Below, one piece after another: positions 45,416 to 56,797 of a stretch of DNA of 64,000 nucleotides. Source of the DNA: Notolepis coatsorum (taxonomy: Eukaryota; Chordata; Actinopteri; Aulopiformes; Paralepididae). A program made the translations under genes and the position numbers. Below the pieces are notes generated by a model. That model saw only the letters and a program-made list of their open reading frames with translations. It ran no database searches and was not told the DNA's origin. The stretch's first letter is position 1. Each line of letters starts with the position of its first letter. Location: assembly GCA_963971535.1 (NCBI GenBank), contig OZ020587.1:159415856-159479855 (forward strand), written 5' to 3'.

Positions 45416-45676
45416 GTAAATGGTAAATGGCTGCTTTTTTATATATCGCGTTTATCCAAAGCGCTTTACAATTTTGTTACTCACATTTTACCCATTCACT
45501 CACACACCGACGGCGGAGGCAACCATGCAAGGTGCCAACCTGCTCATCGGGAGCAATTCGGGGTTAAGTGTCTTGCTCAAGGACACATCGACATGCTGCC
45601 CGGGAGGAACGGGAATCGAACCGGGAACCTCCGGATTGCCAGACGACTGCTCTAACTCCTGAGCCACTGTCGCCCA
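45416..45676 (-). mobile_element. tRNA-derived SINE
   Basis: On the minus strand GTGGCTCAGGAGTTAGAGC (box A, 45649-45667) and GGTTCGATTCC (box B, 45612-45622) form an RNA polymerase III promoter. The body contains TGTCCTTGAGCAAGACACTT. The tail has GCGCTTTGGATAAACGCG and ends in repeated ATTTACC. This is a common fish SINE layout, with the tail shared with a partner LINE. Confidence 0.8.
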
Positions 45677-45895
45677 TGTTTGTCAGTGGGCGGAGTACCT
45701 GCCTCGACAGATAAAACCCTTCCACCAGTCAGCCTAACAAAAGTAGTCCAGTCGGAAGAACGTCGAGTGTACGCCCCTGTTCTCGTTTAATTGTCGTTAT
45801 AGAGTATATCTCTACACGTATGGCTGCAGTGTTTATTCTACTAACGTTACCGCTCATTGCTTTGGGAGACGCCATGCATGACGCCACGTATATAT

Positions 45896-46992
45896 TAGGG
45901 ATGCACGATAATTATCGGGCCGATATCAGCAATTATGACGTCATCCCGATAAACCCGATAACGTTATTAATAGCTCCGATAATATAATATATTTTTTGGT
46001 TAAAAAAAAATGCAGTGTGGGTGAATTGGAATGAAGTGCGTTTGTTTTGACTGTAGGCTCCTCCCGTTTTGTCAGTACTGTGCTACGACTGACAGCGTGT
46101 GGTTTAGGAACAGGGCGTTTTACACAAATCCAGCGCTCCCTTTCTTGGCTGTGACGTAGCCACGCAAGTTAACGTTAACAACAAAGATGGCCGCATCGGA
46201 ACTCGGAGTTTCAGAGGAAAAAGATCGCTTGCTATTTGTAATAAATGCAATGCAGAAGTTCCACAAGGAGGGAAAAGGGCAATACATCCAGCCCGACGGG
46301 TCATCACCACCGCCACGACGGTGTGTTATTGTGTTAACTTAGAAGCCCACGACGACGCGAGGAGCTAAGCAAAGCTAGCCCCTTTCGTGGCTGTGATGAA
46401 ACCCTTGGTTGAATACGCAGTCACTTATTGCTCCGTAGTAGCCAGGTTAATCTGCACCACCAAGGACTGCTTAAAAGCTAGCGGCTTGAGCCCTTGGGTC
46501 ATTTCTGTCAAACGTATTTAATTTAGCAAACGACTCGTCAATAGGTACAAGCATGGTGGTGATGTGAGGTGGTGATGTGTCCACTCAAAGCCTCTTTTTC
46601 AAGGCTCCGCTTTGAAAAAAGAAGAACAAAAAGCTTCGAGCATCTTAGGTTGGATGCAGCACAAGCTGTTGACGGATTGTGAATTTTCATTTGGAAAAAT
46701 AAATATGGTCACTTTATCAGTCAAAACTGTTGTCTTGGCTTTTGTTTCTGTTGTCTGGTTAGGTCACATTTAAGTTGGTGTTAAGTTATTGTCCTGGGAA
46801 GTCTTTTTATGTATTATTATTGTATTGTGATATGTTTTGTTTCATGTTGGAAAAAAAAATTGATAAAAAAAATACACGCATTAAAAATTTTTTTTATAAT
46901 ACAATAAATATCGGTTATCGATATCGGTTATCGGCTTGAGGAGCATAAAGTTATTGGTATCGGTGTCAAAAAAGCAATATCGTGCATCCCTA
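45896..46992 (+). mobile_element. hAT element with BED-finger remnant, 1097 bp
   Basis: The ends TAGGGATGCACGATA and TATCGTGCATCCCTA are perfect inverted repeats. A perfect 8-bp duplication GTATATAT flanks them (45888-45895, 46993-47000). Confidence 0.93.
46231..46368 (+). pseudogene. hAT transposase BED zinc-finger remnant
   Basis: The frame AICNKCNAEVPQGGKRAIH has the C..C and E...GGK pattern of BED fingers found at the N-terminus of ZBED-type hAT transposases. The downstream histidines and all catalytic parts are missing. An ATG at 46187 lies in another frame, so the sequence is shifted as well as truncated. Confidence 0.6.
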
Positions 46993-47099
46993 GTATATAT
47001 CATGCCAGTTAGGGTACAGACCACCTGCACCTTTGTTTACACCGGTTATTTTTCTCATATTTTAATATTTCAGCGTTAATTATATTGTTTACACCGTTT

Positions 47100-48215
47100 A
47101 TTTTCTTCTCCTATTCAGATCAAAATCGTATTGCCTATATTTATGTCGCTCTACTATTACAGAACAGGACCTCAAGGTGAGGAAAGCACTGGCATGGAGG
47201 GCCCTGCATGGCATGACTAGTGTGTGTGGAACTACAATCTCCCCCGACACATCAAGCTGAACTTTTCCCATGAGACTGTGGAGTCGGTGCTCCTCTATGA
47301 TGGCTGTGAAAGCTGGACCCTGAAGCCCACCCTGCAGAAGTCTCTGGATACACCAGAATGCTGCGTGTGCCGTGCTAAACATCGGCCAGAACGAGCATGT
47401 TACCAACAAGCAGCTGTCTGGGGGGCTACCAAGGCCGAGTGAGAAAGTGGCCGCCAGGAGGATGAAACTGGCCAGCCATTGCCACAGACTAGGGATGTCC
47501 CGATCACATTTTTTTGCTCCCGATCCGATCCCGATCATGTGATTTTGAGTATCTACCGATACCGATCTTTCCCGATCCGATCAACAACAAAAAAAAATTC
47601 TCACATTACATTCACCCTGAATGTTGACGTTATCCAGGTGAAAGGTTAACTTCATTCAAGCGAGGCATTGCAACCGGAGTAATCTAAAAACTCCGCCTCC
47701 AACCTGCTGCTTCATGAGAGCAATGGCGCCATCGTCTGTAAAAATCAGGTGACTGCAAGTTCTGCAACTAGTGGATGTCCCTCATCCTTGACATAAATCA
47801 TTTGATGTATAATTAAATAAAAGAAAATGTGTTTGTTTTGGCAAAATTCTTCTGCTCTGTGTGACAATAAATAAATTAATGATGATATGCAATTTAAAAT
47901 CAAAACTAAGGCCTCAGTATGAGTCTAAGACGTGAACATGGGCATGTTTGCTGAATAATAAAAAAAAAGAAAAAATGTATCCCGATCTTCTGAAAATCAC
48001 GTGATCGGATCGGGACATCCCTACCACAGACATAGAGCTTCCAGCCAGCAGGATGATGCTGTGGGATCCATCACACGGGCGTCGATCACGTCCCACGCCG
48101 ACATACGTGGACGTGCCGAGGAGAGATGCCGGAGTGGAGAATTCTGTGGAGCTCGCTGCGTGTGCGGACGACCGAGAAGACCGGAGACTCCGTTGTCAAG
48201 CTCGTCTGAGGACGA
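47100..48215 (+). mobile_element. RTE-like LINE, polymerase C-terminal remnant, split
   Basis: EQDLKVRKALAWRALHGM, VESVLLYDGCESWTL and KVAARRMKLASHC (47160-47489) are the C-terminal region of RTE/jockey-like reverse transcriptases. It resumes after a hAT insertion at 48024 with WDPSHGRRSRPTPTYVDV and a DAGVE motif. The frame is broken in places. No 5' part is present. Confidence 0.75.
47490..48023. mobile_element. hAT MITE, 534 bp
   Basis: The ends TAGGGATGTCCCGATCAC and GTGATCGGATCGGGACATCCCTA are inverted repeats. A perfect 8-bp duplication CCACAGAC (47482-47489, 48024-48031) lies inside the RTE-like LINE. No coding content. Confidence 0.93.
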
Positions 48216-48620
48216 CCAAATGATGACTATTACCCTGCCCATTGTCTTAGAGCAGGGCGATAGAACGCCAGCCCTGATTCCAAACTCTAACCTTAACCAA
48301 CTTCGAAAGAGTCGCCTAAGCTTAACCAGTGATAAACTAGGCGTTAGGTCGTTTGCATGCTGTTCGAGGCGGAAATAGGCAAAGACACAGGCGTCACGCG
48401 ATTGGGCGCACATGTCACATGACCAGAAACGTCAGTGGCCAATCAGATCGCACCAGAAACGTCAGTGGCCAATCAGATCACAGAACGCGAACGCGGAACT
48501 GGGTTGGTAAAAAACTAGACGGCGCTGCCCATACCTGTACCCCACCTCCCCCCTACCCCATGCTGCTATGAAGCCCGAATTTCCCCCAAGGGGATCAATA
48601 AAAGAATATCTTATCTTAAG
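48216..48620. repeat. Decayed repeats, including MITE-related and CAATAAA-tailed sequence
   Basis: CTCTAACCTTAACCAACTTCGAAAG (48285) is related to the interior of the 34986-35552 MITE. ACCAGAAACGTCAGTGGCCAATCAGATC occurs twice in tandem (48421-48480). The stretch ends CCCCAAGGGGATCAATAAAAGAATATCTTATC, a frequent fish LINE/SINE tail. Confidence 0.5.
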
Positions 48621-49310
48621 AAAGCTAGATAAGAGCATGGAAAATATAAACGGACCCTCAAAACAGTTTCAACAATAAACGTTATTCTACACTTAACCCA
48701 AGAGTGCAAGAAGTGGTATTTCTAAGAGGTAACATCTGCGCAGTGGGAAGGACTGTGTGCAAAGTACTTCATTATTGATGTGGAAACCTATTAGTTGGGG
48801 AGAGATGGGACTTGTGGTTTGATATCGTTGTGCGCGCTCTCAAACAGATCTCTACGCATGGGGAACACTGAGAGGGAGCAGGGTGACCTGGAGCTCAGTC
48901 ACAGAGTGCTGGAGCAAGATGACATGAAAAAAATATATCAAAATGACATTCGAGAGGCAATTTCTACTGGAATAACCAGATGATACAATCAAATATCATT
49001 ATGCGGTCGCAAAAAAAAGACCCAATAATGTGATATGATATTTTGATGCCCTAAGAAACAACCAATTTAGACGCGCACAGGTTTTCAAATGCGGGTGTTT
49101 TGAATGTTTGCTGTGACGTCAGCATTGGGGAGTAAGGTCACATGGACTATCCATGTTAAATGATATCATGATGGATTCAGTCTAATTGCAGTGTGTTCGT
49201 TTTGTTTAGGTGTTTTATTTATTGTTTTAACTTTTTTATGCGTTTTGTCCATATATTGGGATGAGTGTGAATGTATATTTTTGTGGCGTCACCATGTAAG
49301 TTATTGGAAG
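48621..49310. other. Unassigned
   Basis: No conserved frame or repeat was recognised. The region may be the 5' part of the repeat whose core is at 49313. Confidence 0.35.
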
Positions 49311-49375
49311 GAAACTATAAAAGAAAAAAGGATCATCAAGTCAGAATACCAGCATTCTATGCTCTGCTTGTTGCC
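49311..49375 (+). promoter_or_regulatory. Promoter-like core shared with 33008-33068
   Basis: ACTATAAAAGAAAAAAGGAT and CAGAATACCAGCATTCTATGCTCTGCTTG match the earlier copy. The matching downstream part is displaced to 52107-52175 by later insertions. Confidence 0.45.
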
Positions 49376-49383
49376 AGATTTAA

Positions 49384-49562
49384 AATCAAATCAAATGTAT
49401 TTGTAAGGCCCCGACAACACACGTTAATGTCCCCATGGGGCCGGACACGTCTTCTTTAAACAAGTCAAGAAGAAACATCACAATAAATCAAGAACAAAAC
49501 AAAAACACCACGAAGAACTCCCAGACATACCCCACATGAAGGTAAGGAAAAACTCATTAAAA
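49384..49562 (+). mobile_element. Interspersed fish repeat, left part
   Basis: AAATCAAATCAAATGTATTTGTAAGGCCC starts a repeat common in fish genomes. What looks like its other half, GGAGGAGAGAAACCTTAGAAGG (51848-51869), follows after a 2.3-kb interruption. Confidence 0.45.
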
Positions 49563-49605
49563 CCTAGCAATGTTTTGCACCTAGATGTTCCAAGAAGGTG
49601 GTGAT

Positions 49606-50855
49606 TAGGCTTGGGCGGTATGACTTTTTTCATACCGTTATACCTTGATTACCTAATACCCCGGTATACGGTATATGACGGTATGACTTTCATTATCATC
49701 AGCGGGGGGGGGGGGGGGGGGTGTTACCAAGTAAACAAATCACGGAGATGGCCAGTTCGCCCGCAGCAATCTAGTGCTAACGTTAAGCTCTCAGAATGGT
49801 AGCAGTTCTCCCGCAGCATCTAGTGCTAACGTCTAGTGCTAACGTTAAGCTCTCAGAATGGTAGCAGCTCGCCCGCAGCTCTAGTGCTAACGTTAAGCTC
49901 TCAGAATGGTAGCAGTTCTCCCGCAGCATCTAGTGCTAACGTTAAGCTCTCAGAACGGTAACAGCTCGCCCGCAGCATCTAGTGCTAACGTTAAGCTCTC
50001 AGAATGGTAGCAGTTCACCCGCAGCTCTAGTGCTAACGTTAAGCTCTCAGAATGGTAGCAGCTCGCCCGCAGCTCTAGTGCTAACGTTAAGCTCTCAGAA
50101 TGGTAGCAGCTCGCCCAAGCATCTAGTGCTAACGTTAAGCTCTCAGAATGGTAGCAGTTCGCCCGCAGCTCTAGTGCTAACGTTAAGCTCTCAGAATGGT
50201 AGCAGCTCGCCCGCAGCTCTAGTGCTAACGTTAAGCTCTCAGAATGGTAGCAGCTCGCCCGCAGCTCTAGTGCTAACGTTAAGCTCTCAGAATGGTAGCA
50301 GCTCGCCCACAGCTCTAGTGCTAACGTTAAGCTCTCAGAATGGTAGCAGCTCGCCCGCAGCATTTAGTGCTAACGTTAAGCTCTCAGAATGGTAGCAGCT
50401 CGCCCGCAGCTCTAGTGCTAACGTTAAGCTCTCAGAATGGTAGCAGCTCGCCCGCAGCATCCTACACACAACAACAACACACACTCTCGTTACCACAACG
50501 CTTTACGGTATTTTCACAGCACTGTCGCAACATTACCGTAAAGCGTGAACACCGTTGTGATCGTACACAACACTACAGTTAGCTCTCAGAATAGCCAGTT
50601 AGCCCGCAGCACCAGCAACGGTAAGCGTGTCTCATTTAATTTCACCCACTGAAGCGGGGTTCCCCTCCTCCTCCTCCTCCTGTGTGTAGACAACCAGCTC
50701 TGCATGGCTCACTCCATTAGTGAGGACTGGTCTCGCCCTCTGCTGGCGCGTGTGTGCACTACAACAAAACTCTGTTTAGACGGTATTGATTTTCAATACC
50801 GTCGGGATTTCTAAATACCCTGGTATACCGTAATACGTCATACCGCCCAAGCCTA
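49606..50855. mobile_element. hAT element with internal satellite, 1250 bp
   Basis: The ends TAGGCTTGGGCGGTATGAC and GTCATACCGCCCAAGCCTA are inverted repeats, with a perfect 8-bp duplication GTGGTGAT (49598-49605, 50856-50863). There is no transposase. A 48-bp tandem array fills the centre. A stem of ACGCTTTACGGTA and TACCGTAAAGCGT lies at 50498-50546. Confidence 0.93.
49765..50460 (+). repeat. 48-bp tandem array in hAT, about 14 copies
   Basis: The unit is CTAGTGCTAACGTTAAGCTC, TCAGAATGGTAGCAGCTCGC, CCGCAGCT. Because 48 is divisible by three, frames remain open on both strands (137 residues each); these are artefacts of the repeat. Confidence 0.95.
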
Positions 50856-51047
50856 GTGGTGATGGGGAAGGTGGATGGAAAGAGAGGAAGTGGAAGACCA
50901 AGAAGAGGCTGAGTAGACGACGTCTGTGATTGGAGCGGAGTGTGAGGCGGAGTCACGGAGTTGGAGAGAAGAAGTGGGACAGAGTGGGTTGGAGAGTGAT
51001 GGGCAACCTTCGGAACGAAGAAGCCACCTGATGCTAATGAAAATGGT

Positions 51048-51837
51048 CAAAAAGGCTCTTTCGGCCGAAAGGGTTTTAGCACCGAAAATATATCACCGAA
51101 TGTCAAAGAACAGGGTTACGTAACGTTCATAACCTAAAGTGTTGTTGTGCTGACGTAATCAAAAACACGCAATGTGTACCGTGAGCTGTTTGGCAGCTCT
51201 TCCTGCATTCTGCAGCCTGTGATAACTAACTCCTCTTGGGAGCTGCGCTGTTTCTATAAACTCTGCGAGCAACGCATCCAATAAATGCATCTTTAACATG
51301 CTCGCCATTACTATATGCCCGTCGCGGTTAAACGTTAGCGTTAAGCTAGCTAACGCTTCCATTCCTCTTTGACCAGTCTCTCGTAAGCTACGTCATCCCC
51401 TGCTAAGAGTCATGGGAGATGTAGTAAATACAACAGTCCTGTGTGTGTCTTTATGCAGATTGTTATGCAGTTTTAAAGCACCTTGGCTTTGTTCTGAATG
51501 TACTTTGTTGTAGTTATCCTACAGAGAAAAGAAAATGCACTTGACTTTAATGCACATTTTGTTGTATGCAAAGAGAAAATGTTTAAATTGTACAATCTTT
51601 CAGCAGTCAGTCTGGAATTAATGTATGCATTCAAAAGTGCTGAATAAATGTTTTATGGGCCCATAATAGTGATTATTAATATTATTTAAGTTAAGTTTTG
51701 CCATAATCATGTCTTTTGCCATAATCCGGTAGCTAAAAAATAAAAAAAATAAACATTATATATATATTTATATTAATCATTTTCGGCCTTTCGGCATTCG
51801 GCCAACTGTTTCGGCCAAAAAAAAAATGCACCACAGG
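51048..51837. mobile_element. Probable decayed hAT with TTTCGGCC motifs
   Basis: GGCTCTTTCGGCCGAAAGGG (51053) and TTTTCGGCCTTTCGGCATTCGGCC (51780-51803) lie near the two ends in opposite sense, as in a common fish hAT family. Exact ends and duplication were not resolved. Confidence 0.45.
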
Positions 51838-52106
51838 CAATGTGGAGGAGAGAAACCTTAGAAGGCTCAAGGGGGAATCTCCCTTCTTAGATGTCGGTGA
51901 TAGTAGTGTTGCAATAAAACAGGTGAAACAGTTGGTAAGCATGCACTCATATGTGTAATGAAACACAGATAAGTGCATGCAATAGCAACTAGGGTATAGA
52001 GAATTTTGAAAGATTGAAAATAGAGCTGATGACGGATCCAGATCCAGATGACGGAGTTATGGGGGGGGGGGGGGGTGCGTAGAGGGGATTGCATCCTCCC
52101 GGCCAG
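51838..52106. other. Right part of interspersed repeat, G-run
   Basis: This appears to continue the repeat of 49384-49562. It holds a G-run at 52060-52076. No gene. Confidence 0.35.
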
Positions 52107-52175
52107 CTAGTTAACAAAGCAACAAATTGCTGATAACGCTGACATCCGAGGTAATAACCTGTTTAAATGACATAA
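52107..52175 (+). repeat. Match to 33163-33228
   Basis: AGCTAGTTAACAAAGCAACAAATTGC and GCTGACATCCGAGGTAATAACC match the earlier copy. With 49311-49375 this brackets a 2.7-kb set of nested insertions. Confidence 0.6.
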
Positions 52176-52572
52176 GGTCAGGGCTCTGTCCTAGGACCCC
52201 TTCTCTTCTCCCTCTACACTAAATCACTGGGTAACATGATCACGTCTCATGCCTTCTCGTATCATTGTTATGCCGATGATACTCAACTATTCCTCTCCTT
52301 TCCTCCCTCAGATATCCACGTCTCTGAGCGGATTTTGGCCTGTCTGTCCGACATCTTCGCCTGGATGACGACCAACCACCTCAAACTGAACCTAAGCAAA
52401 ACAGAATTGCTCCACCTGCCGGCCAAATCCTCCCCCCTGACCGACCTTTCCATCACAGTCGAGAATGCAGCTGTGACCGCGTCCCCGACCGCCAAGAACC
52501 TTGGTGTTCAGAAGGTGGGAGAGGGGGGGGGGGGGGCAACAGCGATATGCAAAATGATAGAGAAGCGGGGAA

Positions 52573-53586
52573 ATGCAAACCCTACAAAAATTAAAGGAGA
52601 AATTTGGACTAGAAAACAGGGACTTCAGATATCTACAGGTTAGAGATTACTACAATAAAGAAATAAGAGGAGACAAGGACGAAGAACAGAATGGAATAAT
52701 CGAGATGATAGTGTGGGCATACGAAGGGGGGAAAGGAAGGGTAATTTCAGCACTGTACCAGGCTATAATGAACAGCAAGGGACACACGACCGATTATATA
52801 AGGGAGAAATGGGAGAGAGAATTAGAGATAGAAATAACAGAGAAGGAATGGGGTAGCATATGCGAGGTACAACACTCAACAACAGGATCAAGGGTATGGA
52901 AAGAATTTGGATGGAAAAACATAATCAGATTCTTTATAACCCCAGAGTTGAAGGGAAAGTATGCACCAACACAAAGGACATGCTGGAGGATGTGTGGGAA
53001 GGAGGGGGCAAATCACACACACATATTCTGGGGATGTCAGAAGCTGAAGGGGTATTGGGAGGAGATAGGGGAGGCAATGATCAGAATATTAGGATATGGG
53101 TTACCACAAACGGGACTGGTGCTTTACTTAGGGGACCTGACGCACGAGGGAATACAAGGGGGGGACAAGTATTTAATAAAGATAATGTTGATATCGGCCA
53201 GAAAAGCAATAACGAGACTGTGGTACAAAGAAGATCCACCGACAATAGCACAATGGGTAGGAATAGTAGAGGAGATACAGGATATGGAGAGGATAACACA
53301 CATGCTGAGGCTACAGGAAGAGAAATTTGGGGAAATATGGGGAAAGTGGGAGGATTATAAAGGGGAACGAAAACGACATCACAGAGGAAGAAACAAATGC
53401 AACACAAGAGGGCGAAGGGTAAAGGAGGAAAGAGGTTCAAGGAGGGTCTCTGAACCCATGTCGCACATTTTTGCTTTAGTTAGTATTTTCTATTTCTATT
53501 ATTTGGGTATGACAATTGTTTTATGTTTTTTCAATTTATTATTTATGTCTGTGGAACTTTTGCTTAACCTGTTCCACCCCAGGTGA
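52573..53586 (+). pseudogene. L1-like polymerase, C-terminal 337 residues
   Basis: One open frame reaches a stop at 53586. It contains the zinc-binding CWRMCGKEGANHTHIFWGC motif (C..C...H....C), then a weakly conserved region with ARKAITRLWYKEDPPTIAQW and MERITHMLR, as in the C-terminus of fish L1 proteins. The endonuclease and reverse transcriptase domains are missing because of 5' truncation. The frame being open suggests a fairly recent insertion. Confidence 0.85.
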
Positions 53587-54666
53587 AAATCTGCATAAAA
53601 TGTATACCTAGGTAAATGGAATATTGCTCCACTTCTACAAGGGCTATTTGCATATTCTTGGTATCTAGGAACATCTATGGACCTCAATAAATGTATTCTC
53701 AGTGTCAGAAATATTGTGTCTATTACTAGGCTTGCTTAAATTGTGATGAAACAAAGGAAAATATGAATTATGATTTTTCTTTTCATCTTTGACAGTGAAT
53801 AAAACCATGATAATAATGACCAAACCAAATGACCATTCAGTACCCTCTTGAGATCATGTGTACAAAGGATCTAAGGAAATTAATAAAGGGAAGATGATCA
53901 AACTGAAGGTTCTGTATATACAGTACTGAATTCTCCCATCCGGACCAATGTAATTTGAAATATTATTATAGAATATAGAATATATGCTTATACATTACCT
54001 TATTATAGCCAATTCGCACATTTATATATATATACATATAGTATCTTTCAAATGGCCGAGTTCAATTTGGATATAGTATCACCAGGCTTGCATAATAACA
54101 GATACTGATATTTACTGTAATCGACTGTACTATTTTATTTCCCCCACAGTATAACCATTTTGTAACTAATTTCAGATCTAATTCTTCCTACATGATAACA
54201 ATAGTGTGGAGAAACTGACTGCGTTTCAATATAAAACGTTACCTTTTGTAGCTTATTATCGCGAATCATAACAATTATTGATATGATTCATTCAGAACGC
54301 TGAACTTTGAACCACCATAGTGGACCACAGGAAGTGGAGAACGGAGAAATTCCAACGCTGAACGATAGCTACGAATCCCCTCTACAAAATGGCCGCAAAA
54401 AGATTCCAATTCCCATGGTTCAACATTTCCATTTCCGGTTCAAAAAACGATTGCAAATAGAAAACTTAAAACGATATAAGTACACTTTTAACCTATTGCT
54501 AAACTATTGCCAACCTAACGTTTTACATTCTACATGCATTTGTAACATAGTAGTGATATTAATACTTGAAAACGTTTGATTTTAAAAACGCTAATTTATT
54601 GCATCACTCATAAAAATATTAATATATGATAATAATGTCAAAAGGGGTCGGTACCGACCCCGTGGG
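53572..54666. mobile_element. Possible TTAA-type element in the L1 3' UTR
   Basis: TTAACCTGTTCCACCCC at the left and GTGGGGGGGAACAGTAA at the right form an imperfect inverted pair. A perfect 18-base palindrome GGGGTCGGTACCGACCCC is at 54644-54661. Part of the interior (53640-53990) matches 28060-28530. L1 3' UTR-like sequence occurs on both sides. Confidence 0.45.
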
Positions 54667-55148
54667 GGGGAACAGTAAGTCGGTATTTTTTATTTCTGTT
54701 ATTGGGTATTAAAATCTTTTCTTTATTGTTTATGTCTGTTTAACGGTGTTGTACATTATGTCTATGTATTATGTACCTGGAAGACCGACTGATATGAAAA
54801 TAATATTCAAAGATGATGTTTGTATGCTTGCAATCCAAAAATGCAAATAAAGAGTTTAAAAAAAAGAACCTTGGTGTTGTCCTTGACGACCAGTTGAACT
54901 TCTCCGCTCACATCGCAGCGACAACCAGAACCTGCAGATTCCTCCTCAGCAACGTCAGAAGGATCCGCCCCTTCCTGACAAAAGAAGCCACCCAACTCCT
55001 CGTCCAATCAACAGTCATCTCCCGCCTCGACTACTGGAACGCACTGCTCGCTGGCCTCCCGGCCACTGCCACCAAACCTCTTCAACTCATTCAGAACGCA
55101 GTGGCCCGCCTGATCTCAAACCTACCGAAGTCAGCCAAGGAAGAATAG

Positions 55149-55261
55149 CTGCTGCTATGCAAAAGCCAGTGTTGTAGTACTCAAGTCCAGGACTGATTTT
55201 CAGGACTCGTGACTCGACTTGAGCACTGATGACTCGGACTTTGGGCAGCGTGCAATAGAAC
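55149..55261. other. Tandem-like repeat flank of the hAT
   Basis: CAGTGTTGTAGTACTCAAGTCC and TTTGGGCAGCGTGCAATAGAAC. The latter reappears at 63933-63955 and beyond, on the far side of the hAT. Confidence 0.5.
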
Positions 55262-56112
55262 TAGGGGTGCACCGATATATCGGCCGAATATCGGTATCGG
55301 CCGATATGTGCCTTGTTGACTGCAATCGGCCTATAAGATCAAATTTACCGATGGCAATGGCCGATAATTATAAAAAAAGATTAAACTTTTTTTTTATATA
55401 AATATCCTCAAACTAAATCCTCAATTTGAATAGTGATTAACACTAACTGCCGAAAACGCCGGACCTCGTCATTCCCCGCCATGCTCAAGTTGCCGAGGAC
55501 GCCGTAACTAGTCTTTGATCTGTTTACATCTTTTTTCGATTTTCCCAGTCTGAACTTCACCGCGGAGCTTTTGGCAGAGAGTTTGAACCGGAAACTGCAT
55601 TTCCTCTCAAATTACACTAGGTGGCAGTGTCCCCCTATTTTCTAACAATGTATCACAAGAGAATGAATATTGCACCCCACAATGAAGCTGGCATTTGATT
55701 GGCCAGCATACCTGACCACAGGTATAAAAGTTTGCGGCATCCCAGAATCGACGAGGTTTTGTAGGGGAGAGAGAGAGAGAGATAGATAGAGCGATAGAGA
55801 GAGAGAGAGATTGAGAGACAGATATTTGTATTGTGATCAGCCTATAGTCTATATTTATAGATTTATACAGTATAGTGGTAGTATCAGAATAATTGTAAGG
55901 TTTCAGCTGTGCTTTAGAAGTACTTAGTCGTGCTAACTAGTAGTACTATTGTGAGGGATTAGTGTGTAGTCTAGGTAGTATATTTCAGTAGTAGTAATAG
56001 TAGTTTGATCAGTTAGTAGTTCCATTTAGATCAGTATGAGGAGACGTAGTGTAGGTAAGCGAGGCGACAGACCGACAGCGGATCGGTTTGTTCAAACGAA
56101 GCTGGCATTCGG

Positions 56113-56345
56113 ACCCGCGGTTGCAGCAGCAGCAGCACCGACGACCGGAGAGAGCCGTGAGACCGTCGCCGGACCCGCGGTTGCAGCAGCAGCAGCACCG
56201 ACGACCGGAGAGAGCCGTGAGACCGTCGCCGGACCCGCGGTTGCAGCAGCACCGACAACCGGAGAGAGCCGTGAGACCGTCGCCGGACCCGCGGTTGCAG
56301 CAGCAGCAGCACCGACGACCGGAGAGAGCCGTGAGACCGTCGCTG
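56113..56345 (+). repeat. 60-bp coding repeat in transposase exon 1
   Basis: Four in-frame copies encode GPAVAAAAAPTTGESRETVA; the third lacks two alanine codons. The repeat preserves the frame, so it expanded while coding or is tolerated by a disordered N-terminus. Confidence 0.93.
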
Positions 56346-56797
56346 GTCCCAGCGACGTGTCTCGCCCCGGGACCGGCTCTCCCTGTCGTAGTTCGAGGAA
56401 GAGGAAGGTGGCCGCTGTGCTGATCTCTTCTTCAGCATCATCGGACAGCGATTCAACAGTCCATGAATCTGATGAGAGCACCGATTGGGAACCACCAGGT
56501 AAGGTCGTATATATGTGATTGTGTGTGTGTGAAACGTGTATATTTGATGATGATTTACCTAACGCTAATTGATTCATTGTATACTGTGAATATGTAACGT
56601 TAGTTCGCCAACCAATGCCGGTATGCATTTATTATAGCTCGGGAGTCATCTGACGAGGTTATTGATCTGGGTCGGAGGTACTATGGATCTGATTCATCTC
56701 ACGAGTCCGACGGGGGACGCGGTGGTCGTGGTGGTCGAGGGGAGAAGGGTAAGTCATGTTGACGAATGCAATGTGAATATTGTGTGTTTACATGAAT

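Larger units (their letters stand above)
49563..51047 (+). mobile_element. LINE polymerase C-terminal fragment split by hAT
   Basis: After the hAT, GKVDGKRGSGRPRR and VDDVCDWSG (50868-50940) match the RGRPR.. W.DDV region near the C-terminus of RTE/L1-like LINE proteins. The part before the hAT is short (49575-49605). Frame lesions are present. Confidence 0.55.
52509..54863 (+). mobile_element. 5'-truncated L1-like LINE inside the L2 LINE
   Basis: A perfect 15-bp duplication AAGAACCTTGGTGTT (52494-52508, 54864-54878) flanks it, and the 3' end is A-rich. The interior has an open 3' coding end (52573-53586), a 3' UTR and a probable nested TTAA element. Confidence 0.9.
52176..55148 (+). mobile_element. 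L2-type LINE reverse transcriptase, split by L1
   Basis: 52180-52508 encodes [16 protein letters not shown] and the catalytic-type [11 protein letters not shown] box, then [11 protein letters not shown]. These are palm motifs of L2/Rex1-type reverse transcriptases. After the L1 insertion, 54879-55148 continues with DDQLNFSAHI, SRLDYWNALLAGLP and LQLIQNAVARL. The split falls exactly at a 15-bp duplication. The 5' end is truncated at about 52176 and the 3' end at about 55148. The element uses a different superfamily's target chemistry from the L1 that broke it. Confidence 0.88.

Noticed and set aside
45413-45662. 80-residue plus frames
   Set aside because: They lie within a tRNA-derived SINE on the other strand.
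47098-47538. Minus-strand 146-residue frame
   Set aside because: Antisense of the LINE polymerase remnant.
49950-50395. 137-residue frames on both strands
   Set aside because: Translation of a 48-bp satellite inside a hAT element.
56031-56628. Minus-strand frames of 154 and 178 residues
   Set aside because: Shadows of the 60-bp coding repeat in piggyBac exon 1.
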